Shown: positions 1 to 10,521 of the stretch, one piece after another | How positions within the stretch are numbered: position 1 is the stretch's first letter | Layout: every line of letters starts with the position of its first letter | From: Candidatus Defluviibacillus avedoerensis | Lineage (GTDB): Bacteria > Pseudomonadota > Gammaproteobacteria > Burkholderiales > Burkholderiaceae_C | Direction: 5' to 3' | DNA length: 64,000 nt | Assembly: GCA_016703665.1 (NCBI GenBank) | Contig: JADJBS010000016.1 | Span: 1-64,000, forward strand | The notes under the pieces: generated by a model | What the model was told of the DNA's origin: nothing | The model's database searches: none | What the model saw: the letters and a program-made list of their open reading frames with translations, nothing else | Translations under genes and position numbers: made by a program

Positions 1-89
1 GTAGATCATGACGACAGCCAAAGCGACACAGGCGTAAATCGTTCCTGTGGATAGGCCAGCTATCAGTTGCTGCGCAAAAGTTCCATCAT
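1..89 (-). CDS. livH: LivH-type branched-chain ABC permease, N-terminus only
   Basis: Only the first ~30 codons are inside the window; the gene runs off the left edge. The readable protein, QQLIAGLSTGTIYACVALAV, is the typical first membrane segment of LivH permeases of the branched-chain amino acid-type ABC uptake family. The ATG at 89 overlaps the TGA of the upstream livF (TGATG), so the two are translationally coupled. A T is missing from the T run at about 78-81, which breaks the frame after five codons. The family is clear; the substrate is inferred from the neighbours to be an acid rather than an amino acid. Confidence 0.7.
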
Positions 90-801
90 CAATTCCCCAA
101 GTAGGCTCGTCAATGGTGTCGTTCTTTCGGATCACGTCTGGTGTACCCGATTAAGCAATCCCGCCCTGTTTCAAGTAGGTAGGCCTGGTCTGCAGATCCA
201 ATGCGAGGTGTGCGTTCTGTTCAACCAAAGGATGCTGATTCCCTGCTCTTGGTTGAGCCGCCTGAAAATGTTGAAGAGTGCACGCACCATGAGCGGAGCC
301 AGTCCAAAGGACGGCTCATCAAGCAGCAGCAAAGTCGGACGAGCCATCAGTGAACGGCCTACCGCTAACATTTGCTGCTCCCCTCCAGACAGGGTCCCAG
401 CTTGCTGAGAACTTCGTTGCCGAAGAATCGGAAAGTAGTCATAAATCCGATCCATGTCCTGGCAGATGCTGACCTTGTCACTTCGTCGAATAGCGCCAAA
501 GTTGTAAATTTTCAGTCACGGTCAGTGCGGCGAAAGTCCCGCGTCCGTCCGGTACATGACCGACGCCCAAACGAGCAATTTCTTCTGTGGACAACTGTTC
601 AATACGATGCCCGTCGACTTCGATGCAGCCTTGACGCGACAGCATGCCGCATATGGCCCGCAGGGTACTGGTTTTGCCGGCGCCATTGGCGCCCAGCAGC
701 GCGGTTATCTGACCCGCGTTGACCTGAAGACTCAGGCCGTGCAGAACCTTGCTGCCCCCGTAGGAGGCTGTCAGATCCTTGATGGTCAATTGCCCCCTCA
801 T
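89..801 (-). pseudogene. livF: LivF-type ABC transporter ATPase (frameshifted)
   Basis: Second cytoplasmic ATPase of a branched-chain-type uptake system. The N-terminal part (801 to about 500) carries Walker A GANGAGKTS. After a one-base slip at about 500 the frame continues with the signature LSGGEQQM and Walker B LLLLDEPSFG. Further single-base slips near 235, 165 and 95 separate the C-terminus, which ends in the usual YLGN before the TGA at 91-89. Corrected length is about 237 aa, normal for LivF. Several slips fall in runs of T or G. The gene overlaps livG by 4 bases. It is either decayed or mis-sequenced; the order of intact motifs favours very recent decay or error. Confidence 0.8.
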
Positions 802-1606
802 GCCTTGTCTCCACCCAGATATGCGGCAATCACGTCAGGATGCTGTTGCACTTGCTCAGGTGTTCCTTCTGCGATCTGTCGCCCGAAGTTCAGGGCCACG
901 ATGTGATCTGAAATGGACATCACCAAACCCATGTGGTGCTCGACCAGTAGCACAGTAAGATTGAAATCCACGCGAATCGCCTGAATGATTTGTCCCAGTT
1001 CGTTCACTTCTTCATGGTTGAGTCCGCAGGCGGGCTCATCCAGAAGCAGCATGCTCGGATCAGTGGCCAACGCGCGGGCCAATTCAACGCGCTTTTGGGT
1101 GCCAAATGGCAGATCTTTCACTTTGCTTGCAGCGAAATCCTGCAGATGGAGGTAATCGATCAGGCGATTGCTGTCGCGTTGGAGGGCTGCATTGGCCCGA
1201 CGGGACAAAGGCAGGCGCAGGGCATCGGCGATCAGGTTTCCCCGGGTGCGTGTGTGTGCCCCGATCCTGACGTTGTCAGTGACGGTCAAATTCTGAAAAA
1301 GCGCCAAATTTTGGAACGTTCGTCCAATACCTCTCTGGGCGATGTGTTGCGCCGCAGTGGCAAGAAGGGATTGACCTCGATACAAGATGTCCCCCGAGTC
1401 GGGCGTGTACAGACGGCTCACGCAGTTGAAGAGGGTCGTTTTGCCCGCACCATTGGGGCCAATGAGTGCGACCACTTTACCTTCAGGAATCTTGAAACTC
1501 ACCCGGTCAGGGCGACCACGCCCCCGAAGGTCACCACAATATTGGAGACTTCAAGCAATGAAGGAGTGTGGGTTGAAGGAACACCCGCGGTGGAAATGTC
1601 AGCCAT
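798..1606 (-). pseudogene. livG: LivG-type ABC transporter ATPase (one frameshift)
   Basis: First ATPase of the branched-chain-type transporter. Walker A GPNGAGKTT, a degenerate signature (LPFGTQKRVELARAL) and Walker B MLLLDEPACG are in one frame up to about 1502. The first 34 codons, from ATG 1606 (MADISTAGV...LEVSNIVVTFGG), lie in another frame and are joined by restoring one G at the GGG run near 1500. Corrected length is about 269 aa, slightly long for LivG (about 255) because of an N-terminal leader. It ends in AYLGGDKA, typical of the family, and overlaps livF. It is part of the leftward operon starting at 6973. Confidence 0.82.
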
Positions 1607-1650
1607 TGGTCCTGGGTGGTTGGAGGTGATGGTCATGGTTGTCAGGCGAG

Positions 1651-2420
1651 TTACTCGCCTTTGAAGGCAGGTTTTCGCTTTTCAACAAAGGCGCTGCGTC
1701 CTTCAAGACGGTCCTCGCTGTTGCGAAGGATTCCAAATGACTGCTGCTCCAATTCGAGTCCTGCAGCCAAGGGGATCTCACGCCCCACAGTCGCCAGTCT
1801 CTTGACTGCAGACACCGCCAGGGGGGCATTGGCTGCGATCTGTCGGGCTATGGACATGGCTGTCTCCATCAGCGCAGAGGGCGTGACCACGCGACTTACC
1901 AAGCCAATTCGCAAAGCTTCCTGCGCTTCGATCCTTGCGCCGGTCAGTAGCATCAGCATGGCATCTGATTGGCCAATCGCACGAACGATGCGCTGGGTCC
2001 CGCCCGCGCCTGGAATACATTGCCAATGCACCTCAGGCAGCCCAGCTCGCCTTTTCCGACGCAATTCTGATGTCGCATTGAAGGGCGGGTTCGGGCCACC
2101 ACCGGGGGCAAATCCGTTGATCGCACCAACTGACCATTGCCTGTCTGCAATTGGCCAAATTCGGGCCGGTCGGACCGAACCGAGTGCAGTTCGGCAAAAG
2201 ATTCGCTGGGAGGTAGGGTCTTCTTCAAGTCCGCACCCGTACAAAATGAGCGATCGCCAGCACCGGTAAGCACCACGACCCGTATGCCGCTGTCAGATGA
2301 AATTTGCTGCCAGATGGCGTGCAACTGGTCAACTGACTCGGGATCCAGTGCATTCATGGCTTCAGGCCGGTTCAAGGTGACTGTTGCGATGTAGTCGCAG
2401 ACTTCAATGGAGACGGTCAT
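1651..2420 (-). pseudogene. Enoyl-CoA hydratase/isomerase family protein (frameshifted)
   Basis: Crotonase-fold enzyme expected to hydrate or isomerise an acyl-CoA. The N-terminal 60 residues (VTLNRPEAMNALD, VVLTGAGDRSFCTGADL) are in one frame. The middle (about 2040-2200) contains at least two slips, and the C-terminal half (LPEVHWQCIPGAGGTQRIVR, ...ALRIGLVSRVV) is in a third. The oxyanion-hole segment and the family signature around GLPEVHWQCIPGAGGTQR are recognisable. Corrected length is about 256 aa, normal. The start codon lies 3 bases from the CoA-transferase stop. With thiolase, SDR and CoA-transferase in the same operon, a beta-oxidation-like role is likely; the exact substrate is unknown. 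Confidence 0.8.
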
Positions 2421-2422
2421 GG

Positions 2423-3626
2423 TCAGGATGCCTGTTGTTGATTGGTTTGGTCGGGCGGGAACAAGGCATCAATGCGTGAGCTGCTGTATCCCATCGCCAA
2501 AAGAACCTCACGTGTGTGTTCACCCAAGCGGGGTGGTGGACGACGTGCGGCCGGTTGTTCACCAATCGATTTAAGTGAAAAGCGCGGCATCGTGATAAGC
2601 CCTGCAGATGAGTGCTCAATGTGTTCGCTCATATTTGCTTCAAGATAAGGTGGGGCGCGCACCACCTCGGCATAGTTGTTAATGGGACCGCAAATAATGT
2701 CTGCAGCCTCAAGCGCCTTAATCCACACCTGCTTGGTTTGGCTGCGCATCCGGGATTCCAGTGCCAGCACCAGCTCTGCACGGTGCTTGATACGCTCAGC
2801 GAGTTCCATAAAGCGTGGATCTGTCAGCAACTCTGGTGCGCCAACGATCTCACACAAGGCCTTCCAGCGTGCGGGTTGGTAAGCTGCCACCATGATCCAG
2901 CCGTCCGAGCAGCGCAGCGCCTCATTAGGGGCTGCATAGGGGGCGGCACTGCCTATGCGCTCGGGAATGATCTGGTCCGCCAAGTAGGCGGCGAGTGCCG
3001 ACTGCTGAAGTGCGACAGCACTGCCGAACATGCTGATGTCAAGGTGCTGGCCCGTTCCAGCTTTCCCGCGTTGCGTGAGCGCGGCCAACACGCTTACCGT
3101 GGCCAGATAGCCGGTCACAATGTCAACCACCGGGACCTGTATCTTGCAGGGCGGTGCATCAGCCGACCCAGTCACACTCATCAGCCCCGCGACAGCCTGG
3201 ATAACCCCATCGACACCGGGCTTGTCTCGCCAGGGGCCGCTCTGCCCATAAGCTGAGACTGAGCAATAGATCAGACGCGGGTTGACTTGTTGGAGCTGCT
3301 CGTAGCTCAGGCCAAATCGCTGCATTACACCAGGCCAAAAAACTTTCCACAACCACATCGGCCTCCAGCAGGAGTTCCCGACATATTTTCTGGTGATCTT
3401 TGTTTTTGAGGTCAAGTGCGATGCTTCGCTTGTTGCGGTTCATCGACATGAAAGTGACACTCTCGCCATCGATCCATGGAACAAAGGCGCGGCCAAGCTC
3501 ACCGCTAGGAGATTCGACTTTGATCACGTCAGCGCCCAGGTCGGCGAGCATCATGGTGCAAGTTGGACCGGCGGCAATTTGGGTGAAGTCGATGACTTTA
3601 AGTCCGCTTAGAGACTGTGAAAGCAT
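2423..3626 (-). pseudogene. CaiB/BaiF family III CoA-transferase (one frameshift)
   Basis: Family III CoA-transferase, which moves CoA between carboxylic acids and probably activates the imported acid here. The N-terminus (LSGLKVIDFTQIAAGPTCTMMLADLGADVIKVE) is diagnostic and includes the conserved Asp of the ADLGAD segment. A slip in a run of six T at about 3340 separates it from the remaining 330 residues (RLIYCSVSAYGQSGPWRDKPGVD...). ATG 3626 is preferred over 3653 because GGA lies about 8 bases upstream and the family starts there. Corrected length is about 400 aa, as usual. It lies between the binding-protein and hydratase genes. Confidence 0.85.
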
Positions 3627-3649
3627 GTTTATTTCCGGATAAAGGTGTC

Positions 3650-4657
3650 TCAAGAGCCGCGAATGTTGTTTTCACGAATGATTCGTGACCATTTTTCGGT
3701 CTCCAGCTTCAAGGCGCGTATTGACTCTTCTGGCGACAAAGTCAAAGCCTCGAAGCCATTTCCGGCCAAGTAATCCTTCATTTCCCGAGTGGTGATGACG
3801 CTGTTAATAGCGAGCCTAAGGCGTTGGATCACATCAGCTGGCGTGCCACGCGGCACCACCACGTGATACCAAAAGCCGCTTCGAAGCCATTGACGCCACT
3901 CTCGGCGATCGTTGGTATATCAATGGCCAATTGCGACCGCGTGGCAGATGCAACACCCAAAATGCGCAACTTTCCGGTTCGGGCGTGCGGCAAAACGGAA
4001 GGCAGGCCGAGCATTACAACGGGAATATGTCCCCAACAAGATCGTTCAAAGCTGGGCCAGTGCCCTTATACGCGGCATGAATCAGCGGTGCTTAAGCCAT
4101 GGCTGAAAAATGAATGCCCGCGAGATGCTGAGGCGATGCAATTCCAACGGATGCATAAGCCAATGGAGATGACGATCTGCTTTTGGCGTAGCTGATGAAC
4201 TCTGTGATGGTTCTTGCTGGGACGTTATTGCCACCGCGGGCGCAATCGGTGAGCTGGCCAACGTCGATACGAAGACAAGATCCTGCGTCGGGTTGAACGG
4301 AAGGTTGTCGTACAGCAGCGGAAGAAGGGGGTCGCTGGTACCGCCTATGCCTACCGTGTAACCGTCCGGCGAAGCGCGCGCCACTTCCGCCAGTCCGATT
4401 GTGGTGCCGGCGCCAGCCTTGTTGTCAACGATCACCGATTGCCCCAGTGCAGCCGATAGGCGCTGCGCAAGGGCTCGTGCCACAGTGTCGGTCCCGCCGC
4501 CCGGTGGAAATGGAACCACCATTCGCAAGCCCTTGGAGGGATAGCTGACTTGAGCCACCAGTGGAAAGCCAGATGTACCAAGAGTACCTGCAGCCACAAT
4601 TTGAATGGCGAGCCGACGGCTCATCGACGTATTGAAGGGGTTAATTTTGTTGTTCAT
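3650..4657 (-). pseudogene. TctC/Bug-family periplasmic solute-binding protein (frameshifted)
   Basis: Secreted binding protein of the tripartite tricarboxylate (Bug) family, very abundant in Burkholderiales. It starts at ATG 4657 with a short basic segment and hydrophobic signal peptide (MSRRLAIQIVAAGTLGTSG), then the Bug hallmarks MVVPFPPGGGTDTVARALA, VIVDNKAGAGTTIG and ASPDGYTVGIG. Slips at about 4180, 4020 and 3850 split the rest; the C-terminal part (VVPRGTPADVIQRLRLAINS) is intact. Corrected length is about 330 aa. The TctA/TctB permeases are absent. The operon instead encodes LIV-type permease and ATPases, so this protein either works with a remote permease or acts as a sensor. Confidence 0.85.
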
Positions 4658-5444
4658 ACAGAAACACTGCTTAGGCTGCAGCCACCGCAAACGTAAAAAC
4701 AACTGGCCTGTGATGTACGTCGATGCGGGTTGCGAAAAAAATCGGACGGCATGAGCCACATCCTCTGCTTGTCCGATACGTTGGACAGGAACTGAGCGCT
4801 TTAGGTCCTCAATTACTTGTGCCGACAGAGTCTGAAAGAGCGGGGTCTCGGTGATTCCCGGTGCGATGGCGTTAGCTGTGATGCCATGACGGGCATATTC
4901 GAGCGCGAGACTGCGCGTGAAGCTGACGACACCGCCCTTGGATGCCGAGTAACTGGCTGCCCTCGGTTACCAAGCCAGGCTCGGGAGGAAATATTGATGA
5001 TCCGGCCGAACCGCTGATGAACCATGTGGGGCAGAACAGCCTTTGCACAAATGAACTGGGACGTGAGGTTGGTCTCGACTACGCGTTGCCAGAAATCGAG
5101 GTCCATCTTCGCCACCAACTTGTCTCCGCCAATGCCTGCGTTGTTGACCAGAATGTCGACCCGTCCGTGGTGTTGTGCAGTTGCGCGACTGCACGCTCAA
5201 CATCGTCCTGCGAGGTCACACTCACTTGCTGCCCGAAGACTTCAGCACCCAGTTGCTGCAATTCGGTGGTTGCCTGCGACAGTGCTACGTCATCAATGTC
5301 CCAAATGGCGATGCGACAGCCCTGACTGGCCAGGTCTTTGGCTATGCCCAAGCCGATGCCATTTGCCCCACCGGTCACTATGGCGGTCAGTCCCTGGAGA
5401 GAGTCCGGAACCTGCGCGGATGTCTGTTGCTTGTTGTCAGTCAT
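4654..5444 (-). pseudogene. Short-chain dehydrogenase/reductase (frameshifted)
   Basis: Classical SDR using NAD(P)H, likely oxidising a 3-hydroxyacyl-CoA or cyclic alcohol. Frame one (from ATG 5444) holds the Rossmann motif TGGANGIG. After slips near 5160 the protein continues with NLTSQFICAKAVLPHM and GRIINISSRAWLGN (catalytic Ser). A further slip near 4960 precedes the YxxxK region. The C-terminus (VAHAVRFFSQPASTYITGQ) runs to a TGA overlapping the ATG of the binding-protein gene. Corrected length is about 263 aa. Its C-terminal half resembles the SDR at 51568-52308, suggesting paralogous roles in the two catabolic operons. Confidence 0.8.
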
Positions 5445-5458
5445 GGTGGAACCGTGGT

Positions 5459-6596
5459 CTAGATTGAAAATATGTGAATTGAGCAGGCCGCGTGGTCTAC
5501 GCCCCATATGCCACCGCCCGTTACCTGACTCAAGCCGACACGGGCACCTTGCACTTGGCGCTTGCCCGCGCGGTGCTGAAGCTGCTCGCAAATTTCAACT
5601 ATCTGAGCCACACCAGTTGCGCCAGGTGGATGCCCCTTAGCAAGCAGGCCGCCGCTCGGGTTGACTGGAATGCGACCGCCCAGCGAAGTAGCGCCGCTCC
5701 TCAGGAGATGTTGCGCCTCGCCTCGCTTACACAAACCCAAGGCCTCGTAATACAGCAGCTCCGAAATCGTGAAGGCATCATGGAGTTCGATGAGGCTCAG
5801 GTCCTCGGGGCCAACGCCTGCCTGCTCGTAGGCTAGGAGCGCGGCTCGCGCGGTAATCTCCGCCTCGGTCATATCGACTGGACCTGTTTCAAAAACACCA
5901 GACTGAACAACCGGAGGCCAATACACGGACAGGTTTTGCCTGCCCCTTGCCCGGCTTGTTTGTCAGCACGACTGCTGCCGCACCATCGACTACGGCTGGA
6001 CAGCATTGCAGTAAGGTGAGAGGCTCTGCAACTGGACGCGAGGCCAACACCTGCTCGTTCGTAACCACTTTGCAAAAAATGTGGCAATGGGGTTGAGCGC
6101 GCCATGCCGCCGGTTCTTGACTGACACTTCCGCGAGCACTTGCGGTTTCACGCCGTAGTCGTGCATGGCAGCGGCGTGCACGCATCGCATACAGTGCAGG
6201 CATGACCATGCCCCGGCGGTTATTCCAGTCGTGCTGACCAGTGGCAATGCCCCCCGCCCAGCGTACTTAGCTGATCCATACCAAAAACCAACACGGTGTC
6301 ATGCTTGCCGGAATTGATCGCATCGAGTGCCAGGTGAAAAGCAGTCGCCCCGCTGGAGCAGGCGTTGTCTATGTTGAAAACCGCCTGACCAGTCGCGTGC
6401 AATTCGCGTAAAACACGCTGGCCTGGAAGGTGACCACCAGCGGCATTTCCGCAGTAAAGGCTTCGACATCCTTGATCGTGATACCCGCGTCACTCAACGC
6501 CTCCATCACGGCTGCTTGGGCTAACACTTCCTCCGTCAAGTGGGGAAATTTGCCGAAGTCTGAAATGCCTATACCAGAAATCACTGCTTCACTCAT
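5459..6596 (-). pseudogene. Thiolase / SCP-x-like acyl-CoA thiolase (frameshifted)
   Basis: Thiolase-superfamily protein of the lipid-transfer type usually paired with a DUF35 protein. It starts at ATG 6596 (MSEAVISGIGISDFGKFP). The active-site region AVFNIDNACSSGATAFHLAL contains the nucleophilic Cys. The C-terminal half carries IELHDAFTISELLYYEALGL and NPSGGLLAKGHPPGATGVAQ, the His-containing loop of degradative thiolases. Slips near 6400, 6215 and 5920 divide it. Corrected length is about 379 aa, normal. It overlaps the DUF35 stop by 4 bases, as in steroid and alkyl side-chain degradation loci, where the pair forms one enzyme complex. Confidence 0.82.
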
Positions 6597-6973
6597 GATG
6601 TGGTCCCTGTGACCTGTTGGAAAGCGTAGTCCTCTGAGCCGTCTACCAAGGTGTGATGCACCACTTGCATCGTCGCCCCAAGGGCTGGTTCTTGTCCTGC
6701 CTCCAAAGACCATGGGGCCAAAAGCTCGAACTCCAGGCTCGAAGTCCACCATGGCGAGTGCATAGGGCCACGCTCCCGATCGACGTGAACAATGCTGTAG
6801 GTGTAGAGCACTCCCTTGGGGCCCAAAAGTATTTCCTCATCCGGTGTATCACCGAGAAAAAATTCTGCTGGCGGAAACTGCCAATTGCGAGTGGCCCCTT
6901 TGCGGTTTGCAAGCAAAGTCAACCCGTCATGTGTATTAACAATATGGCTTTTTGATCGCTTGGTAATCATCAT
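6593..6973 (-). pseudogene. DUF35 OB-fold acyl-CoA-associated protein (frameshifted)
   Basis: Small OB-fold protein (about 127 aa) that typically binds acyl-CoA and partners with the thiolase encoded next to it. The N-terminus (from ATG 6973, GAG upstream) includes LLGPKGVLYTYSIVHVDRE. The segment MVDFEPGVRAFGPMV falls in a different frame between about 6690 and 6755, so two compensating slips occur. The last 20 residues return to frame one and end over the thiolase start. It is the first gene of the leftward operon and therefore reads from the LysR-divergent promoter. Confidence 0.7.
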
Positions 6974-7023
6974 TCTTGCAGTCTCCACATCGCGTTGTAA
7001 GTGCTGAGACTTTGGGGTTGGTA

Positions 7024-7073
7024 GTGCATAAAACAATGCACGATTTCTGCTTCATATATTTAGTCAGACTAAA
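7024..7073. promoter_or_regulatory. Divergent promoter with two dyads, candidate LysR operator
   Basis: The 108-bp gap between the DUF35 start and the LysR start holds two dyads. One is GTGCAT-N6-ATGCAC at 7024-7041. The other is TTTAGTC-A-GACTAAA at 7059-7073, a perfect 7+7 palindrome that fits the T-N11-A pattern of LysR sites. The stretch from CAATGCA (7034) to the palindrome is repeated with identical internal spacing in front of the reductase gene (9274-9313). That the LysR protein binds here is inference. Confidence 0.6.
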
Positions 7074-7081
7074 ATGAGCTT

Positions 7082-7969
7082 ATGCAAAGATCACACCTTC
7101 CTCTGCTCGGTTTGCGCGCTTTCGAGGCCACAGCTCGCCACCTTAGTGTTTCCAAAGCCGCACTAGAGTTGTGCGTGACGCCAGGGGCTATCAGCCAGCA
7201 GGTCAAGCTCTTGGAAGAGTCTTGGCGTAGCGCTCATGCACAAGAGTGGACGGACCATTGAACTCACTGACGCTGGTCTTCTGCTACGCCCCAATTGACA
7301 CAGGCTCTGGACTGGATCAGCGTGGCGCTCGACTCAGTCTGAAAGCGCAGCAAGTCCACCATCAAACTGACACTGCTGCCCACGCTAGCCGAGAAATGGC
7401 TTATGCCCAGGTTGGCAAGATTTCATGGAGCCCACCCCGAGCTCGACATTCAGATAATGACCAGCTTCCGATCCGTGGAGTTGGAGGCAGAGGATGTAGA
7501 TATGGCCTCATGGATCGGCGTCAATCTTCCGCCAGGTGTCAGCGGTGTGCGGTTGTTTGACGATGAATTCATGCCGGTTTGCAGTCCGTCCCTGTTGAAG
7601 GGCGGGGCTCCCCTGACGAGGCCAAGTGATCTGGTTCATTTCACATTGCTTAAATCAGTGCCCCGGGCCGACTATTGGAAAGCCTGGCTGACGCACGCCG
7701 GTGAGCCAGATCTGAAATCGGCCCACAGTCTGTCGTTCGGAAGTTCTTCACTAGCCATTCAGGCCGCCATTGACGGGGTGGGCATTGCACTGGTTCAGCA
7801 TGCTTACGTTAAGGCCAACCTGGCTTCAGGTGCGCTCGTAGCTCCGTTTGACATCAAGGTGCGCGGCAAAAACGGCTACTACCTTGGTTGGTCATCAGCG
7901 AGGCCAGTCAGCGAGGCTTTGGCACTGTTTCGTGACTGGATACTCGAAGAGGTTGGGCGGCCAGACTGA
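7082..7969 (+). pseudogene. LysR-family regulator, GcvA-like (frameshifted)
   Basis: Transcription regulator divergent from the catabolic operon and presumably its regulator. ATG 7082 begins LPLLGLRAFEATARHLSVSK and the helix-turn-helix LCVTPGAISQQVKLLEES, the GcvA-type LysR N-terminus. Slips at about 7222 (two) and between 7290 and 7400 break the linker. From 7403 the effector domain is intact to the stop (LPTLAEKWLMPRLARFHGAHP, ...SHSLSFGSSSLAIQAAIDGVGIALV in the same frame). Corrected length is about 295 aa. The substrate-binding domain should sense a pathway intermediate. If the indels are real, control of the operon is lost. Confidence 0.8.
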
Positions 7970-8033
7970 CCCGGGCTATCACCGCAGGCTGATCGCATCT
8001 TGGATGGCACTGAGAATGAGATTGGCGTGATCA

Positions 8034-9216
8034 TCAAGATGGCGATCGTGGTTTTGCATTGAAGTTCTTCAGTGCAAACTTGAGCAAAGTCGGGGCATGA
8101 TCCATGGGTATGGCAACTTCCCGCAGGGGCGCCTGCCAGCCCAGTAGATCGAAGTGGGCCTCAACTGCATTGGCGACTTTGTCACCTAGCTGCACATCCT
8201 GAGGCTGAACCTGAAGTTCCAGAGCAGTTCCAATCGCTGCCGTGACATCGGGGCAAAGATGCCCGAGGTGTCGGATCACTGCAGGCGCCATACCAGCATA
8301 GCCGTGAGACTGTGTAATACCGGCGTATCGATTGAAGAGGGCTACCGAGACCGCATAGGCGGCGCGAATCAAAATGTGGCACGACAAGGGCTTCCCACCG
8401 TCTTCTTCGTCGCGATTTTGAAGTAGCGATGCAGCGCAAAGATCAATTCGGGCAGCATGATCAGCAGGGTCATGCAGGCGAGGGTAAGCGTTGCGGGCCA
8501 GCCGCCAGGCCTGATAGCGGCTAGCTTGAACCAATGGATTGGCCGTCTGCGCAGCGCCTATGCACATCAGTGCCCACCAGTAGGTTTCAAAGCTGGTAGA
8601 GCGCGCCAAGGAAACAGGGGCAGTTGCCAGAGCTGCACTGTCCCAGAAAATAGCCCTGGGTCGGGTCTTTGGGTCAAAAATTCCAAGTGATGAACATCGC
8701 CGTGGTGGCGCACTGCCGACCCGCCTCTGTTTTGTGCCGATGTTGGGATGTCAGTACATTGAAAATCGGAACCTTGGGTGCAAGCAATTTTTGGGTCACA
8801 GGCGCCCGGCCATCCACGTGTCGTGTTGCCATTTCCAGCAGTGGACGCTTCTCACCCATCAACATGGCGACGACCCGGGCGCCCTTGATGACGCTGCCTG
8901 CGCCGATGGCGATCAGGGCGTCAGCGCGCAATTCCAGAGCCATTTGCGCAGCCGCTTCGATGCTTTGACTGGGTGCCCCTTCGGAAATACCTGGAAATAC
9001 ACCAACTAGGACGTCACCCAGAAGCGTGGCAATTCGTTGTGTGAGTGTGGAACGTTCATGTACGCTGCGGCCACACAGGACCAGAGCCCGGCTTGCGCCG
9101 TTGCGGGTCAACTCGTCCTTCAGGGCATCCAGTGCATCGCGCCCTGCAAACACCTTGAGTGCATAAGTGCGCGAGGTGAATTCATGTTGCGTAGATCGGT
9201 TATCGGTAGTGAACAT
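8034..9216 (-). pseudogene. Iron-type alcohol dehydrogenase / maleylacetate reductase-like (frameshifted)
   Basis: Dehydroquinate synthase-like fold enzyme, closest in style to maleylacetate reductases, which reduce maleylacetate to 3-oxoadipate with NAD(P)H. ATG 9216 is chosen; a TTG two codons upstream is the alternative. The N-terminal domain contains ALVLCGRSVHE and the nucleotide loop ALIAIGAGSVIKGARVV. A slip at about 8680 separates it from the all-helical metal-binding domain, which includes HILIRAAYAVSVALFNRYAG and SHGYAGMAPAVIRHLG with candidate ligand His residues. Corrected length is about 390 aa. It is a single-gene unit with its own promoter carrying the motif found at 7034-7073. 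The substrate is not proven. Confidence 0.65.
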
Positions 9217-9273
9217 TGACAAGGCTTTTCAGATTGAACAGCCTAAAATTTTGGTCGTCTCAGGCGGCCCTGA

Positions 9274-9313
9274 CAATGCATGATTACTTATCCAATACTT
9301 TAGTTTGGCTAAA
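9274..9313 (-). promoter_or_regulatory. Promoter motif shared with the LysR-divergent promoter
   Basis: CAATGCATGATTAC at 9274-9287 and the near-palindrome TTTAGTTTGGCTAAA at 9299-9313 match 7034-7047 and 7059-7073, with the same 25-base offset between the two parts. The motif starts 58 bases from the reductase ATG, against 61 bases from the DUF35 ATG at the other site, in the same orientation relative to the leftward genes. This points to co-regulation by one DNA-binding protein. Confidence 0.6.
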
Positions 9314-9380
9314 TATTATATGCCTGGAAAATGCTTTAAAACATTGATTCAAAAACCTTCAATCACAGAGATTTTTTGGA

Positions 9381-10496
9381 TCATCTAGTACTGACTACCC
9401 GCCTAGGGTCTGTGGTCCAGGCATCTGCTGCAATCAATCCAAAAAGCATCAAGATCAGTGCGCCGAGGCTTACGACTCGTCCACTCTCGATGGCCAATGG
9501 AATGCAAAGAAGAGCCACAACTGCGGCCCAACCGGCCAAACTGCCACGACCTAGCCCCAACCTGACCCGGAATATGCCATGGCCCGCCAAAAAGAAGGCC
9601 ATACCCACGCTCAGCAAGACGCCGGCTTCCATATCGGTACCAGTCTGTGCAACAACGGACTTGATTCCGGCAGAAATCAACACCACACCGGCGATCAAAA
9701 CCAGATGCGTCTGCCAGTAAACGGCTCCCAGTTGTTCTCGATGAGCAGTTGATGCGGCCTCCAGCCTATGTCGGGCCGCCTCATCATCCCCTGAAAAATA
9801 GCGCCACCAAAGCCCGACGATCAGCATCATTCAAGCGTGCAAACCCATGACAATCGGCTGTCGAACGGAAGATCCCTGGCGCTGGATCCGATCGCAATAA
9901 TGGCTTCACCAAATGCAATCAAAATCACCAGACCATGGCGTTCAGAAAAGTGACCTGCCTGAAGCGTGAAACCATGTGGGCGTGGGAGCGCCGACGCGGC
10001 CAGTAAACCAATTGCGCCCATAACCAGAAGTGGCATTCGCCACTGCGCGTCCATCCATGCTGCACCCAGCACAAACGCAGCTGCACCAAAATTGAATGGT
10101 GCCATGATCGCGATAGCCTTGACGTGTGCCGTGCGTCCAAACTGAATAAATGCAGCCGAATGCAACAGAACCACGGCCAGATAGGCCATCGCAAATAGCT
10201 TGATCCCGTCGGTTTCCATGCGTGGCAAGGCAGTCGCCATGGCTAGAAATCCAGCCATGCTCACTATCAGCACGACGCGCAATTGCAATCCGACACCAAG
10301 CGTGCTGACGAGCAAAGCCATCCTGAGTACAACCACCACAGCAGCACCAAGATCGACGCGGCCAAAGCGAAGTCACTCCAGCCATGTGCGTGTTCGACCA
10401 AATGCGTCAACTGGGTCACCATAAACACAAAGACGAGGTCGAAAACAACTCAACCGTAGATACGGACTGATGGGGTGGTTTGATGGCCTTTGTCAT
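9381..10496 (-). pseudogene. Low-temperature-requirement (LtrA) family membrane protein (frameshifted)
   Basis: Multi-pass inner-membrane protein of the LtrA family; the biochemical role is unknown. ATG 10496 opens with MTKAIKPPHQSVSTVELF; restoring one T in a TTTT run near 10437 gives the family motif VELFFDLVFVF. Slips near 10335 and 9830 separate the next two blocks, both strongly hydrophobic (AMAYLAVVLLHSAAFIQFGR, GLVILIAFGEAIIAIG). Corrected length is about 370 aa, normal. It follows the hydrolase by 25 bases on the same strand and may be the last gene of that run. Confidence 0.75.
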
Positions 10497-10521
10497 GATG
10501 TTGACTTCTGAATGACTGGTT

